Shown here piece after piece: positions 8,302-18,864 of a stretch of 64,000 nt of DNA. This stretch comes from Coxiellaceae bacterium (GTDB taxonomy: Bacteria > Pseudomonadota > Gammaproteobacteria > Coxiellales > Coxiellaceae). A program made the translations under genes and the position numbers. Each line of letters starts with the position of its first letter. Within the stretch, counting starts at the first letter, position 1. The notes under the pieces were generated by a model that did not search any database, had not been told where the DNA came from, and was given only the letters and a program-made list of their open reading frames with translations. The stretch covers positions 1 to 64,000 of the forward strand of contig JARGOB010000007.1 of assembly GCA_029212925.1 (NCBI GenBank). The letters are read 5' to 3'.

Positions 8302-11130
8302 ATGAACGATCTAAAAGATTTGCGCGCTTACTACCAACTAGACCCTACATTGATTCACGCCACTGAACTGTGGCGCAATGCCACCAAAATTAATACCGAT
8401 GATTACCTCGCCGAATTAACCACACTGCAAGACAACTTAAGCAAAGGTAAAATTCAAGCCGATAAAATTCATGCACTGGCAGCCGACCCTCTGTTAAAAG
8501 CAGCGACTAGCGAAAAACCTAAACTACTGCAGCTCTATCAAGCACTAAAACTACAGTTTATAAACACACGCAGTCAGTCGCTGTATAACATCTCACGCCG
8601 TTTATTCGTAGCCATTCCCAATAGCGATTTTGTAAATCCCAATACCGCACAATGCCCGCACACTAAAGCCGTTATTGATTACTACAACCAATTAAATTAT
8701 TTTGTGCAACACGACATCAAGAGCCAAACATCCATCAATGCTCGCATCAGCGCTTTTGCAAGCTGGTTAAGTGTGATCAATAAATTACAAAACCAAGGTG
8801 ACTACAGCTCGTTCAGCGCTATTGGCCAAGCATTGTGTGTTGGCTTGACCCGCCTTTATTCAGTTAAGAATGGTTTATCAGTGAGACAGCTCGATCAACT
8901 TGAAAATATAAAGCACGTGATATCCAACCCCAGCGTGATGAAGCACATGCTCGGCAGCCACCACCAAGCTGTGATGCCAGACCCAAGCATTTATCGCCAT
9001 AGCATTGGCTTATACAGCGTTGATGATCAACAAAATCACACCGAAAAATTAACTGAGTTACAGACGCGGCTGATTAAATACCAGCAAGCACTTGTTTCCA
9101 ATGATCAATCAACCGACATACCTTGTGAAATAACCGAATGGACAAAAGCCTCAAAAAACAGAACAAAAATAAGCGTTAGCCAACAAGAAAAAGATAATCC
9201 ATCAAAAAGTAGCGCCAATCTTTATCATCGCAATAGCACTTGCCTTGTAGCACAATTGGCCGATCCGCAATTACGCCAAATTATTATTAAGAGTCGTTTG
9301 ATAATAGATGAAATGGTCACAGATCATGACATCGATCAAATGAACCGCGCACTAAAGCGAAACGTTAGTACAAAAAAATACGCAAGACGATTAAGCAATC
9401 TGGGTATTCAGCTCAGCGTAGAGAACATCGAACGAATCAATCGTCATGATCCACAACTATATTACCGTCACTTGATTAACAACCCGGCATTACAACTCGC
9501 ACTCCAAAAGACGCACATCCATTACAACAAATCTGGCGGCTCAACAGCTAATGCCATACAAAGACTCAACACACAATGCCGCGCCGGTATGAGCGCCAAA
9601 CAATTAAGCGATCATCTGACAACATTCGGCGTCTCATTGGACACGCGCCAACTGCAAAGTGTTGTTAGTGACATAAACCGACGCCGACACCTTACCCCTA
9701 CACCTACAATCGAACGTTTACTAGACCGCGCTAATAGACTATTAAAAAAGCCGTTGCTAAAACATATCAAAAATCAGATGAATGACTACATGCAATTACT
9801 GCGCTATGAAACCGATCCACAAATTTTGCAACAACATCTCGGGGATGCTTTAAGCCAGCACGGCATGCGCAACGCCTCGCCCAACCCTTACTTACACACA
9901 CTGGACGAACTCACTGCAATTATTAATCAACTCAGTGAACTACGAACACAGCTGGGCTCAGATGATTACGACACCACATTAAATAAGCGCATTAAGCAAT
10001 TGAGAAAAACTATTCATAAGCCATTTTACCAACAGTTATTCGATCGCCACCAACTGATGCAAGATGCCCTAGGCGATCTCAAAAGCACTGGAAGCTTAAG
10101 CGAAGACTGCCAACAACGCGCTACAGAACTTACCTCTACCCACTGGAGCGTTTCGTTAGGATTACGTCAATCTAGCAGCCACTTAAACAACAGAATATTA
10201 AGATTACATCAGCGCGCCATTGGTGAAGCCAAACGCCAAGCCTATAGCGACTTTGATCAGATGCAAAATGCTTTGACAGTAACCTGGCAGCGCCTATGCT
10301 ATTTTAGTCGGCAGCTTGATAGCACTCCGCCACTTAATTACGAACTGCTATTACAACAGGCAAACCACACTACAGACGAAGCATACCTGCAACAAATTGA
10401 ACAACAGCTCCATCAGCAAACCCGGTTACTGCAGCTGCAGCAAGCATGGCTGGATTACACCACACTAGTCAGCAGCAATAGCGCTCAATATCAAACAGTT
10501 TATGATCTGCAAAAGAAATACCCTTCTATTGCAAGCAGCATAGATCAACAGCACAAAGCCCTATGGACTCACTGTGGCACACTGCATGGTCAACATAAAA
10601 AAAACACAGAAGGCTTATCGCAACTATTAGCTGGTCGCTCCTCGAATCGACTTAGCAATATAAAACAGCAAGTCAGCCTACAAGCATTTAATCAGTTAAG
10701 CTCACACGCCAAATTAACGAAACGGGTAGCTGATGTACGCAAGCAACTGCATATAAAAAGCAACAGCACCACTCAAGCAAAGGTGCAACCAAGTAAAATT
10801 GACACCACAGCCCCCACAACGTGTCACCAACCAAATCACTGGCAGCAATATGCTATTTGGGGTGCTACAGGTGTGGGAGCACTATTACTCGGAGCTGCGG
10901 GTATGCATTACGCACCACACCTAGTCGCTCGTTTTGCATCACTGGGCGCGCTCAGTGTTATTGGCATTAAAACGGCGGTAACGGCTAGCAGTGCAGCTGT
11001 CGGTGGTGCAGCGGGGCATTGGTTTGAAAAGAATTTATTGAATCGCTTTGGCCTTTTTGCATCTAAACCTGAAAGCATAAGCTTAGATCAACATTCCACT
11101 GAAGAACCTCAAATAACAATGGGCCGCTAG
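8302..11130 (+). CDS. Large helical protein with C-terminal hydrophobic hairpin, unknown function
   Basis: A 942 residue protein of no family I recognise. The ATG at 8302 is preferred to the ATG at 8287 because GGAGGAA sits at proper distance before it. It is very rich in Gln, Leu and polar residues and looks all-helical with coiled-coil propensity, without N-terminal signal. Residues ~855-910 contain two hydrophobic helices rich in Gly and Ala (GATGVGALLLGAAG, then AVTASSAAVGGAAG). A short polar acidic tail follows. A long helical body with a C-terminal membrane hairpin is a common build for secreted proteins of intracellular bacteria that insert in host membranes. Function is unknown, and it is monocistronic. 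Confidence 0.72.
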   Translation: MNDLKDLRAYYQLDPTLIHATELWRNATKINTDDYLAELTTLQDNLSKGKIQADKIHALAADPLLKAATSEKPKLLQLYQALKLQFINTRSQSLYNISRRLFVAIPNSDFVNPNTAQCPHTKAVIDYYNQLNYFVQHDIKSQTSINARISAFASWLSVINKLQNQGDYSSFSAIGQALCVGLTRLYSVKNGLSVRQLDQLENIKHVISNPSVMKHMLGSHHQAVMPDPSIYRHSIGLYSVDDQQNHTEKLTELQTRLIKYQQALVSNDQSTDIPCEITEWTKASKNRTKISVSQQEKDNPSKSSANLYHRNSTCLVAQLADPQLRQIIIKSRLIIDEMVTDHDIDQMNRALKRNVSTKKYARRLSNLGIQLSVENIERINRHDPQLYYRHLINNPALQLALQKTHIHYNKSGGSTANAIQRLNTQCRAGMSAKQLSDHLTTFGVSLDTRQLQSVVSDINRRRHLTPTPTIERLLDRANRLLKKPLLKHIKNQMNDYMQLLRYETDPQILQQHLGDALSQHGMRNASPNPYLHTLDELTAIINQLSELRTQLGSDDYDTTLNKRIKQLRKTIHKPFYQQLFDRHQLMQDALGDLKSTGSLSEDCQQRATELTSTHWSVSLGLRQSSSHLNNRILRLHQRAIGEAKRQAYSDFDQMQNALTVTWQRLCYFSRQLDSTPPLNYELLLQQANHTTDEAYLQQIEQQLHQQTRLLQLQQAWLDYTTLVSSNSAQYQTVYDLQKKYPSIASSIDQQHKALWTHCGTLHGQHKKNTEGLSQLLAGRSSNRLSNIKQQVSLQAFNQLSSHAKLTKRVADVRKQLHIKSNSTTQAKVQPSKIDTTAPTTCHQPNHWQQYAIWGATGVGALLLGAAGMHYAPHLVARFASLGALSVIGIKTAVTASSAAVGGAAGHWFEKNLLNRFGLFASKPESISLDQHSTEEPQITMGR

Positions 11131-11415
11131 CTTTATTGACTTAACCGCCTTGTGCACACTCGTTCCAGCGTGGTACAGATAAACTTATTAATACTCACTT
11201 CCTCCGCTTGTGCGACTAAAGCAATTCTGCTCTCTATTCTTTAACACTAAAATTACTTGCCTTATTTGATACCTTTTCAAGATCCTTTTTGGGTGTGGTT
11301 TATGCAACTGTTTCTAGTCGCATATCCGTACTGAATTCAGTCTATATTCTTCACTATAATATGGAGCGGCTCAATACCGTATATGGCATACACTGCTTTA
11401 CTAGATAACGCACAG

Positions 11416-13845
11416 TCAGCGAGAGTATGAGCTTGTTCGAGTCGCTGTAAATTCAACACGCATCATTTCAAACGCGACATCACCGACTGCCATTTTAATT
11501 CGATCCATATACATTCCTTGCACTAGCGTCGGTGATTCACTCATTTGTAACATTAAATAATCAAATGCGGGCTGCAATATATCTTTGTCAAAACCGTAGT
11601 CATCAACAGGGTTGGCTAAACGCTTTTCAAGCATGTGATCAATAAATTTAAACAACAGTACCTCGCCAACATTAAAACCAGCTACATCCACCTCATCACC
11701 CACTAGAATTTTCGCGGCCATCTTAGCCGAACGTATTCTACTTATAGATCGAATGCGTTTATAGACCGGCTTAGCACGACCAAGCCATTTTTCAAATGCG
11801 TCAAGAGACAAAACACCTCGACTAGCTTTAATATCTGGATCTTGCACCATAGCATAATGCGTAAATCGAAATAAAATATCACGCCATGCAGCTACCAGTG
11901 CACAACTGCCAATTTTTTGTGGCGACATCTTCAATGGACTCACGCTTTCTACAGCACCCAGCGCCACAGCAGTATGGGCACCTAAATCTAAGCCAGCCAA
12001 AACACTACTGACAACTTCCCCCTCACCACTCTCAATAACACCCTCGTCACGTAGCGGCAATTCATCTCTTTTTTCTTCATCACTACCACGCTCTAAAGGC
12101 ACCAGACCGAAATCCTTACCAATCCCTTCCCCAGTGATCGCAACATCTTTAAGGTAACTCATGGTCACATCACTACCGCTGAATTGTTTACAAACGTCAT
12201 CATTCTTCAACTGCTCAGGGTGCTGCACATGAAACATCTGCACCTCGTTAGTCGCAATTGCATGGTAACCACGGTTAATAATAGCCAAGTAAATGAGGCC
12301 ATTAATTTTCATAAAAACCAGCTTAATCACATGCCCATGCTCTGTACCGTTACCACGATACCCTGCCGATATGCCAACATACCCAGTATGCATAAGCTCA
12401 TCATAGGGGCTATCATCACTCTTCAGATTAAATCGATTAAGCCGCAGTTGACTCTCAAAAGAGCAAGCTATATCATTCACTACGGCGCCCACAGGCTGAC
12501 TTTCTTCCGACTCCGCAATGACATGCATACACTCCGCCACAAGCTCATGAGCCTCCTTGACGTATAATCCCCCCATATAAACATCCGCATTCTCAAGCCA
12601 ATGTACCGCATCATTTTTAACACCACAATCAAACAGCGAAAAAAGCAAACGATTATACCAAGTAACTTTTGATACTGGAAATGAAAATAATTGACTAAGG
12701 CATCCAATATTTCCTCTTCGTCCATGATCAATATTACCTTTTTTATCTAGCATAATCAGTGCCGCTTTAGCTTCATCACGGCGCGGATCATCTGCGTCAC
12801 CCGCAACTTCATCCAGCAATTTCAGTGCCACATGATATCCTTTTTTATAAAGATCCACTAAACCTACAACGCTGCTTACCTCATGGCCTGTTAACAGTAT
12901 TAGCGCTTGTCTCGTCAAAGGCTTTTTCTGATTACTTCGTAAATAATAAAATGCATTCATGCAACCATGATCACTCACTAAATCGAATAAATGAAGCTCA
13001 TCAAACTCAGTCAATGGCATGGGGTGTAACTGCTTAAGTAATTCTTTACTCGGATTCGTTACCTCGAGCAATACTTCCCTTGCGATGGGATTACCATGCG
13101 ACATCAATATACACAGCTGACGGATACTACCAGGATGCTCTTCATCAACTGGATATAAACCACTTAACGCCTCTTTACTTATCACAGGCAAAGCATCATC
13201 CAAATATATCCTTGCAGCATAATCACCATGACGCGCCAATTCATCAACACAACGTAATTGCACTATATCATTCAAATCTGGATAGGCTTGCGCAACTCTT
13301 CTCGTAATATTTTCGCGCCTTAAACGAACTAACGTAGCATATCTTGCTGAAGGAATTGCCATTATTTCTTTTAAAGTGGTAGTATCTTCAGGATCAGCTG
13401 GATCATCAAGCTCATCGGGAAAACTACTTACATCAATCTCCATAGTATTCAGCTCGGATAGACCCTTCGTATGTATTTGAGAGCGAAGAAACCCAAGCAA
13501 CATAGCATTCGCTATTTCACAGTCGCGCGCTAATGTCACCAATTGACCTAAGTATTTCGGATCATTATCATTCATTGATAGCACGGTTATGATATCCACA
13601 TTTGAAACACGATCACTAATAGGTTGTGATAGATTCGCTTGCATCAGCATATATAACTTATGCCATACAGATTGTTGCACGCCAATGCAACACATCTCGT
13701 CAACTTTATCGGCGAATAGCAACTCCATTTCATCAACCTCACCGTCATAAATGATACTTCGGTCTTCATCCGACAAACTCATCGCACCAAACTCGGAGTC
13801 TGGCCGAAATATATTACGTATACATTGCTCTAACGTTCGACTCAT
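11416..13845 (-). CDS. 809 aa protein with His-Asn-Gln-Cys domain, paralogue of upstream gene
   Basis: The second gene of a two-gene operon; its ATG overlaps the stop of the 552 residue gene by 4 bases (ATGA). Residues ~480-650 align with residues ~262-381 of that neighbour. Shared elements are H503-G-H-V, the strand YLAIINRG (N524), the segment GEGIGKDFGL near 572-581, and PQKIGSC (Q643, C648). The order His, Asn, Gln-x4-Cys recalls clan CE cysteine proteases and YopJ-like acetyltransferases, but I know of no characterised member, so catalysis is inference. The N-terminal ~470 residues are helical and unrecognised. There is no signal peptide or membrane helix. The product is probably an effector-like protein acting with or beside its neighbour. 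Confidence 0.72.
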   Translation of the reverse strand: MSRTLEQCIRNIFRPDSEFGAMSLSDEDRSIIYDGEVDEMELLFADKVDEMCCIGVQQSVWHKLYMLMQANLSQPISDRVSNVDIITVLSMNDNDPKYLGQLVTLARDCEIANAMLLGFLRSQIHTKGLSELNTMEIDVSSFPDELDDPADPEDTTTLKEIMAIPSARYATLVRLRRENITRRVAQAYPDLNDIVQLRCVDELARHGDYAARIYLDDALPVISKEALSGLYPVDEEHPGSIRQLCILMSHGNPIAREVLLEVTNPSKELLKQLHPMPLTEFDELHLFDLVSDHGCMNAFYYLRSNQKKPLTRQALILLTGHEVSSVVGLVDLYKKGYHVALKLLDEVAGDADDPRRDEAKAALIMLDKKGNIDHGRRGNIGCLSQLFSFPVSKVTWYNRLLFSLFDCGVKNDAVHWLENADVYMGGLYVKEAHELVAECMHVIAESEESQPVGAVVNDIACSFESQLRLNRFNLKSDDSPYDELMHTGYVGISAGYRGNGTEHGHVIKLVFMKINGLIYLAIINRGYHAIATNEVQMFHVQHPEQLKNDDVCKQFSGSDVTMSYLKDVAITGEGIGKDFGLVPLERGSDEEKRDELPLRDEGVIESGEGEVVSSVLAGLDLGAHTAVALGAVESVSPLKMSPQKIGSCALVAAWRDILFRFTHYAMVQDPDIKASRGVLSLDAFEKWLGRAKPVYKRIRSISRIRSAKMAAKILVGDEVDVAGFNVGEVLLFKFIDHMLEKRLANPVDDYGFDKDILQPAFDYLMLQMSESPTLVQGMYMDRIKMAVGDVAFEMMRVEFTATRTSSYSR

Positions 13846-15500
13846 TTGAACGTTCTCCTGCTTCCATCATCTGCAGCATCTTCATCTCGGCTGCATTCTG
13901 TTTCACGCAAAGCAGCCGTGGTTATAGTAAGAAATTTTTCATAGTATGGTGTGCCCGACAATCTTTCTTGGCCTTGATCTGATCGCAAATAATCATCTAA
14001 GGGCTTAAAGATAGCCATTCTTTTATGTGCAGGACTATCATCTCCACCATGCTCGACTTCCACAAAATTAATAAACGCATCAAATACCACTAAACGCTGG
14101 GCTGCTGTTAACCGTATCTCATCGGATTTTGTTGTGTTTAGCAGATGATCAATGATCACCACCATAGACTCTGATCTATCAAAACATCTAAAATGCTTAT
14201 AAGCCGGCGTAGACTCTGCTAATGCTTCGATTATCATATCAAAAGGCACGCCCTCACCTTTACGAAGTCTACTTCTATTACTTGGCTTGGTTGTATTAGC
14301 CAATAATACTTGATGGGCACACGCCATTCTGGCTTTCATTTTGCCAACTTCTACACCACACTTTCCGATTTTTTGAAACTTCCACTGCAGCTCAGTGGAT
14401 ATATCAGGTAAAGCCTCTAAGCCCAAATCCTTACCTATACCTTTACCATCACGCTTGAGATCTAATAAATATTGCTTAGAAGTGGTATTGACTGCATTTA
14501 TTTTCAAATAAAAATCATCGTTAGACAATGCCGCAGAATTGTTTACTTTAAAGAACCTTATAGCGCCATGACTTGTACCTCCACCACCTCTGTTACAGTT
14601 GGCAAGATAAACAACACCATTTATTGAAAAAAGTGACAGGATATATCCGTGCTTACTTTCTCTTGGATAGCTTAAGCTCCATCCTACCGTTATATTTACA
14701 AGACCGCCTTTACTCAGTTGATCAACTATATTTTCGCTATCATCGGATTTGTAGTCATATCCCAAGAGATCAATCTCATAAGAGGCCTCAAATGTATCAG
14801 CGAGTAATCGCCAATCAACAGCCTCTTTATCCTTAACTTCTGCAAATTTTCTTATTCTTTTTAAAAAAAGTTGTTCGTCATACCAATATTGAGAACCACC
14901 CGCATCCAGCGACTTTACACCCGTTCTATTTTCAAAGCTTGACGTATCATAGCCAAGATCCATCAATGCATACCTAAGCTCACACAGCTTAGGCGGAATC
15001 ACTGCAGCAGCAGTGAACAGTCTACTAGTCAACTTACTCATAGGGTTTGCCATTACACGGCATGCCACGCGTAAATCATCCGCATCGCCCTCCAACAATT
15101 TCGAGAGAAAACTTAACCTATCAAATGAAGCCACAGCCTCAGTAGTTCGTCCATCTATAATCGCCTGAACTCCGACCACCTCCAGGTCCGCCCAGCGCTC
15201 AAGTTCTGCATCAGCAATATCCTCAAGCTCACGTGACAAATCACATGAAAAAATTGTAATTAATGGATCTAATTTTTTAACCCCCGCATCATAGGCTTCC
15301 GGCTCTTTAGACTTAATCGCATCTAAGCATATCCGCAGTGTTGCTAAATGTTTCGCAACAGCCATGTAATTGCACATCAATGCGGCACTATTGATCTGCT
15401 CTTTCATGGCGCCAATGATCATATGCATTGCGCTAATCTCTAGATCAAGATAATGTTGATTGCCTAACAACCAACGACACAGCGCTTCACCTAACTTCAT
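13842..15500 (-). CDS. 552 aa protein with His-Asn-Gln-Cys domain
   Basis: First gene of a tandem pair with the 809 residue paralogue, coupled by a 4-base overlap. An AGGTTAG sequence precedes the ATG. The N-terminal ~200 residues are helical. The shared domain spans about 262-400 and contains H284-G-Y-I, YLANCNRGGGG (N303), GKGIGKDLGL (353-362) and FQKIGKCGVE (Q376, C381). The His to Asn spacing is 19 here and 21 in the paralogue; Gln to Cys is five in both. These invariant polar residues among otherwise diverged sequence suggest an active site, possibly papain- or Ulp1-like. The C-terminus (~400-552) is helical and ends in a charged acidic and basic tail. Unrecognised otherwise. Confidence 0.72.
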   Translation of the reverse strand: MKLGEALCRWLLGNQHYLDLEISAMHMIIGAMKEQINSAALMCNYMAVAKHLATLRICLDAIKSKEPEAYDAGVKKLDPLITIFSCDLSRELEDIADAELERWADLEVVGVQAIIDGRTTEAVASFDRLSFLSKLLEGDADDLRVACRVMANPMSKLTSRLFTAAAVIPPKLCELRYALMDLGYDTSSFENRTGVKSLDAGGSQYWYDEQLFLKRIRKFAEVKDKEAVDWRLLADTFEASYEIDLLGYDYKSDDSENIVDQLSKGGLVNITVGWSLSYPRESKHGYILSLFSINGVVYLANCNRGGGGTSHGAIRFFKVNNSAALSNDDFYLKINAVNTTSKQYLLDLKRDGKGIGKDLGLEALPDISTELQWKFQKIGKCGVEVGKMKARMACAHQVLLANTTKPSNRSRLRKGEGVPFDMIIEALAESTPAYKHFRCFDRSESMVVIIDHLLNTTKSDEIRLTAAQRLVVFDAFINFVEVEHGGDDSPAHKRMAIFKPLDDYLRSDQGQERLSGTPYYEKFLTITTAALRETECSRDEDAADDGSRRTFK

Positions 15501-15720
15501 ACTAACCTATTGATATTGTAATATTTAACGAATATCTAATTCTAACACCCCAGTATGAAAATAATATTAACTCAGCTTATAGGTAGGCAGCAGCTCATCC
15601 CACATATACTCAAATTGCACAATTGAAACCAGCACGATAACTATGATATAGTTATAATGTCAGATTGATATATGTTTTTATGTTATGAATTTTGTGCATT
15701 AGCTGAGTTGAGAAAAAGAT

Positions 15721-18700
15721 ATGTTCGCATGCGAGGAATATTTACCATTATTGCAGTTTTTAAATAAACACCACTACTCCAAACCGATGGATCCTACGGC
15801 ATGCCCCGTGCAGCCATCCTATTCCACAACCCAAAAAGAACTTGAGCTAGAACAACGAATTAGATCCTGCGGATCAATTCTTGAAAGACGCAATCACGGC
15901 CTAGCACATCATGCACGCAGCATGAGCTTTATTGAACCCATTATCAAATACTTAGAAACATGGGGATCAGCTGACATACGTGCCGCACTAGCAGATTTCT
16001 TGGGAGAGGATGCAGAAAGACGCAAACAACGCATTCAACAATTAACACTTAGCATGGCATTTAGCAGCATAAATCGAGACAGCGAAATTCCACGTGAAGC
16101 TCAAATACACGTATATGATTACTACCATCAACGCAATGGTGACTTATTCGAAGATTTCTATACCAGCGCTAAACTGCACAGCGAAAGTAAATCTGAGAAA
16201 ACCGAAGACACTATTGATGAGTTACCCGATACCGTTGCGTCACTGTTTACTGCGGCATTTACAAGCGACACTGAGTTTAAACAAATCCAAAACAGCCTTG
16301 TTGCTATGGGCGACCCTAGCAATACTGATATCTCTCATATCATCATTAACTTAGCTCATAAATTGGATTTAGCACGATGCTACAAAGGCAGCAAAGCCCA
16401 AGTGGAAATCGAACATTATCTCCACCGCCTCTCAGACGATACAAAAGCATACGGTGAAGCAATGCATAGATTACGCCATTATGCGCTTGCAACTCTGCAT
16501 GCTACTGGCAATAGAGTTCGACATCTTAACATGCCGTATTACCCACCGAAATTTGATCCCTGTAATAGCAACCCCAAAAAATGTGTAGACGGCATCAATT
16601 CCGTTGCACCTTACGACACCAATCAACACACCATTAGTGAAGCGTTTCGTGCACCATTTTATTTTAAAATTGAACGCAGCCACTATAAAGAAGACAGTTT
16701 TAGAAAATTCGCCCATCATCGGTCACGCATAAACTATGATGACTTTACCACACGTAAAAAGCGGCGATGGACTAGCACGGATAAGCGCAAGCCCTTTGGG
16801 CTTAGACTAGAAGATGAAAAATATAAAATAGTCGACAACTATACTAAGCCACCATTACAAAAAGCGTCTGACAAACGTTCAAAAAAAACATCACTGAGCT
16901 ATTGTGATCCAAGTAGAGGTTATTGGCCTTCACCCAGCGAGGGCATTTCCTCTGCTGATATACAAGTGGGTATAAAGTTACGCCCCGATCAAGTGACGCC
17001 CTCCTTAATTTCTGCAAGCAATGCAAACACAAGAAACCGTAAGATTACTGATTTTGACACAAAAGAACAGGCTGACACAGCATGTCATTACCACATGGGT
17101 AAGCACCAATTACTAACCCATGCGTCTGACTTGGTTATACACGGCACAACACAAGACAGTAAGGGCTGTAAAATAAACAATGAAATCTTAGGTCGATTTA
17201 CTGATATTGATAGCATTTGTATTTTTAAGGATAATTTAGAGTCACGCCTAGTTGCTCAAGTGCGAGCAAAACAATGGTTCGAAAGTGCGCATGAATACGC
17301 AGACGAAATGGGTATCATCGGACCAATATCGAAACCAAACATCACTTTTTACTGCGTTACAAGCGATACCACAATACCTAAATTATACGAATATGACAGA
17401 ACTCAAAAGAATCTCGATCTTGCTCAGGCTTCGTTTCACACAAGCAACGCAGTGATAGATTACTGTTTAGAAGAACTATTTAAGCCCGCACCACCGAGCT
17501 TTATGGAAGCAAACGAAGTGCAAGTATGGCACTATGCCGCTGCGCATGATGATACCGAAACCTTAAATAGACTATTAGCTGAAGACCCATCCAGATTAAC
17601 ACAACAAGATAAATTAGATAGAACACCAATGCATTATGCTGCCGCTAATGCCTGCGAACAGAGTTTAATTCTTTTAGTGAATAGACACCTAGAGTCAGGC
17701 ACCCCTATTGCGGGATGCCCTTTAGATTTATTAATTCAAGATCACCAAACAGCATTATTAGATCGTTTATTCTCTCTAGCAGACAATGCCAATGTTGAGC
17801 TATTATACAATGCCATTTCACCTGATATGAAACAGTATATTAATAGCGAAGCACTACTAGCACAATCCACTCTCGATGAAGATAGCACCTGGGAAACCAC
17901 CCCTAATTTTGAGCGCCTCGCCTATTCTCTTCAACAAATAAGCGAGGAAAGCAAGCACGCTTATTTAGAGAAATACGAAACACAAATTAGCGCCTATGTA
18001 AGCAAGCAACTTGAGCTAAGGAATGTAGACGCCTTAAATATAACGATGGACGCTTTATTTTCTACAAAATACACAGACCTTTTTCATCTATGGCAAAGCA
18101 GGTTAGGCTTTGAATTCAAGGTAGAAATGCTTGAAGAACCTTTACATGATTCCGATGATGATGAAGCCAAAGACCCCCACTCTTTACTCACACCCAAACT
18201 ATTTGAACAAGCTGAAACCATCAATTTTATTAAACAATTGCACACTCTAGCCACTTTAGCATTACTGAATAACTACAATAAAAGCTTCTACCAACCTGGC
18301 CACCATCGGAGCTTTGAATATGAAATCGGGGCAGTCTTTAAAGAAACGCTTGATACCGAATTAATAGAATGTTTAGCAGATATAGAGAAAATAACCCGAA
18401 AGGGACGAGCCTTTTATGGACCGACTCCACTTGAAGATACTCTCATTTTTTCTGACTACGAGGAACTTTGCCTATTCACGCCATTCACCTGGCCTACCTG
18501 CGGCCAATGGATTACCAATGTTATTGACGAGATATTTGATAACTTAGATTATTACGACGACACTAACAGCGTGTGTCAACGCCTCAATGAACGCTATCGT
18601 CAACACGAAAGCTCCTTATCATCCGATGAGAAAATCGAACTAATTACCTCACTCCATAGAAATCTAACTGCAATATATCCCCAGGAATACGTTGATGAGT

Positions 18701-18864
18701 TAATCGATGCAATTACACAAGGTTTAAATAATAAAAAGATATCTGTTAAGGAACATTCAACACAAAGAGAAACCCACTCTAGCCCCAGGCTATTTCGCCA
18801 GCCATCTACCGGCTATGAAAGCCCCACACACACACCTGCTGCGTTATCACCGCCCTCACTTTAA
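15721..18864 (+). CDS. SidE-type phosphodiesterase-like domain protein with ankyrin-like repeats (1047 aa)
   Basis: The N-terminal ~270 residues match the pattern of the phosphodiesterase (PDE) domain of Legionella SidE/Dup proteins. HGLAHHAR (H59, H63) is followed by FSSINRDSE (E122) and NLAHKLDLARCY (H213). In SdeA the catalytic residues are H277, E340 and H407. The His to Glu distance of 63 is the same in both, whereas Glu to His is 91 here against 67. A later segment (NEILGRFTDIDSICIFKDN near 487-505) also resembles SidE-family neighbours. Residues ~598-660 form two ankyrin-like units (WHYAAAHDD, TPMHYAAANA). No mono-ADP-ribosyltransferase motif is evident, so the activity could be that of a Dup-type deubiquitinase or be unrelated. 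Convergent with the MATE gene, overlapping by 9 bases. Confidence 0.75.
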   Translation: MFACEEYLPLLQFLNKHHYSKPMDPTACPVQPSYSTTQKELELEQRIRSCGSILERRNHGLAHHARSMSFIEPIIKYLETWGSADIRAALADFLGEDAERRKQRIQQLTLSMAFSSINRDSEIPREAQIHVYDYYHQRNGDLFEDFYTSAKLHSESKSEKTEDTIDELPDTVASLFTAAFTSDTEFKQIQNSLVAMGDPSNTDISHIIINLAHKLDLARCYKGSKAQVEIEHYLHRLSDDTKAYGEAMHRLRHYALATLHATGNRVRHLNMPYYPPKFDPCNSNPKKCVDGINSVAPYDTNQHTISEAFRAPFYFKIERSHYKEDSFRKFAHHRSRINYDDFTTRKKRRWTSTDKRKPFGLRLEDEKYKIVDNYTKPPLQKASDKRSKKTSLSYCDPSRGYWPSPSEGISSADIQVGIKLRPDQVTPSLISASNANTRNRKITDFDTKEQADTACHYHMGKHQLLTHASDLVIHGTTQDSKGCKINNEILGRFTDIDSICIFKDNLESRLVAQVRAKQWFESAHEYADEMGIIGPISKPNITFYCVTSDTTIPKLYEYDRTQKNLDLAQASFHTSNAVIDYCLEELFKPAPPSFMEANEVQVWHYAAAHDDTETLNRLLAEDPSRLTQQDKLDRTPMHYAAANACEQSLILLVNRHLESGTPIAGCPLDLLIQDHQTALLDRLFSLADNANVELLYNAISPDMKQYINSEALLAQSTLDEDSTWETTPNFERLAYSLQQISEESKHAYLEKYETQISAYVSKQLELRNVDALNITMDALFSTKYTDLFHLWQSRLGFEFKVEMLEEPLHDSDDDEAKDPHSLLTPKLFEQAETINFIKQLHTLATLALLNNYNKSFYQPGHHRSFEYEIGAVFKETLDTELIECLADIEKITRKGRAFYGPTPLEDTLIFSDYEELCLFTPFTWPTCGQWITNVIDEIFDNLDYYDDTNSVCQRLNERYRQHESSLSSDEKIELITSLHRNLTAIYPQEYVDELIDAITQGLNNKKISVKEHSTQRETHSSPRLFRQPSTGYESPTHTPAALSPPSL

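Noticed and set aside
15721..18864. Full SidE-type ubiquitin ligase with an ADP-ribosyltransferase domain
   Set aside because: The R...STS...ExE ART motif could not be found. Only the PDE-type motifs and ankyrin-like units are supported.
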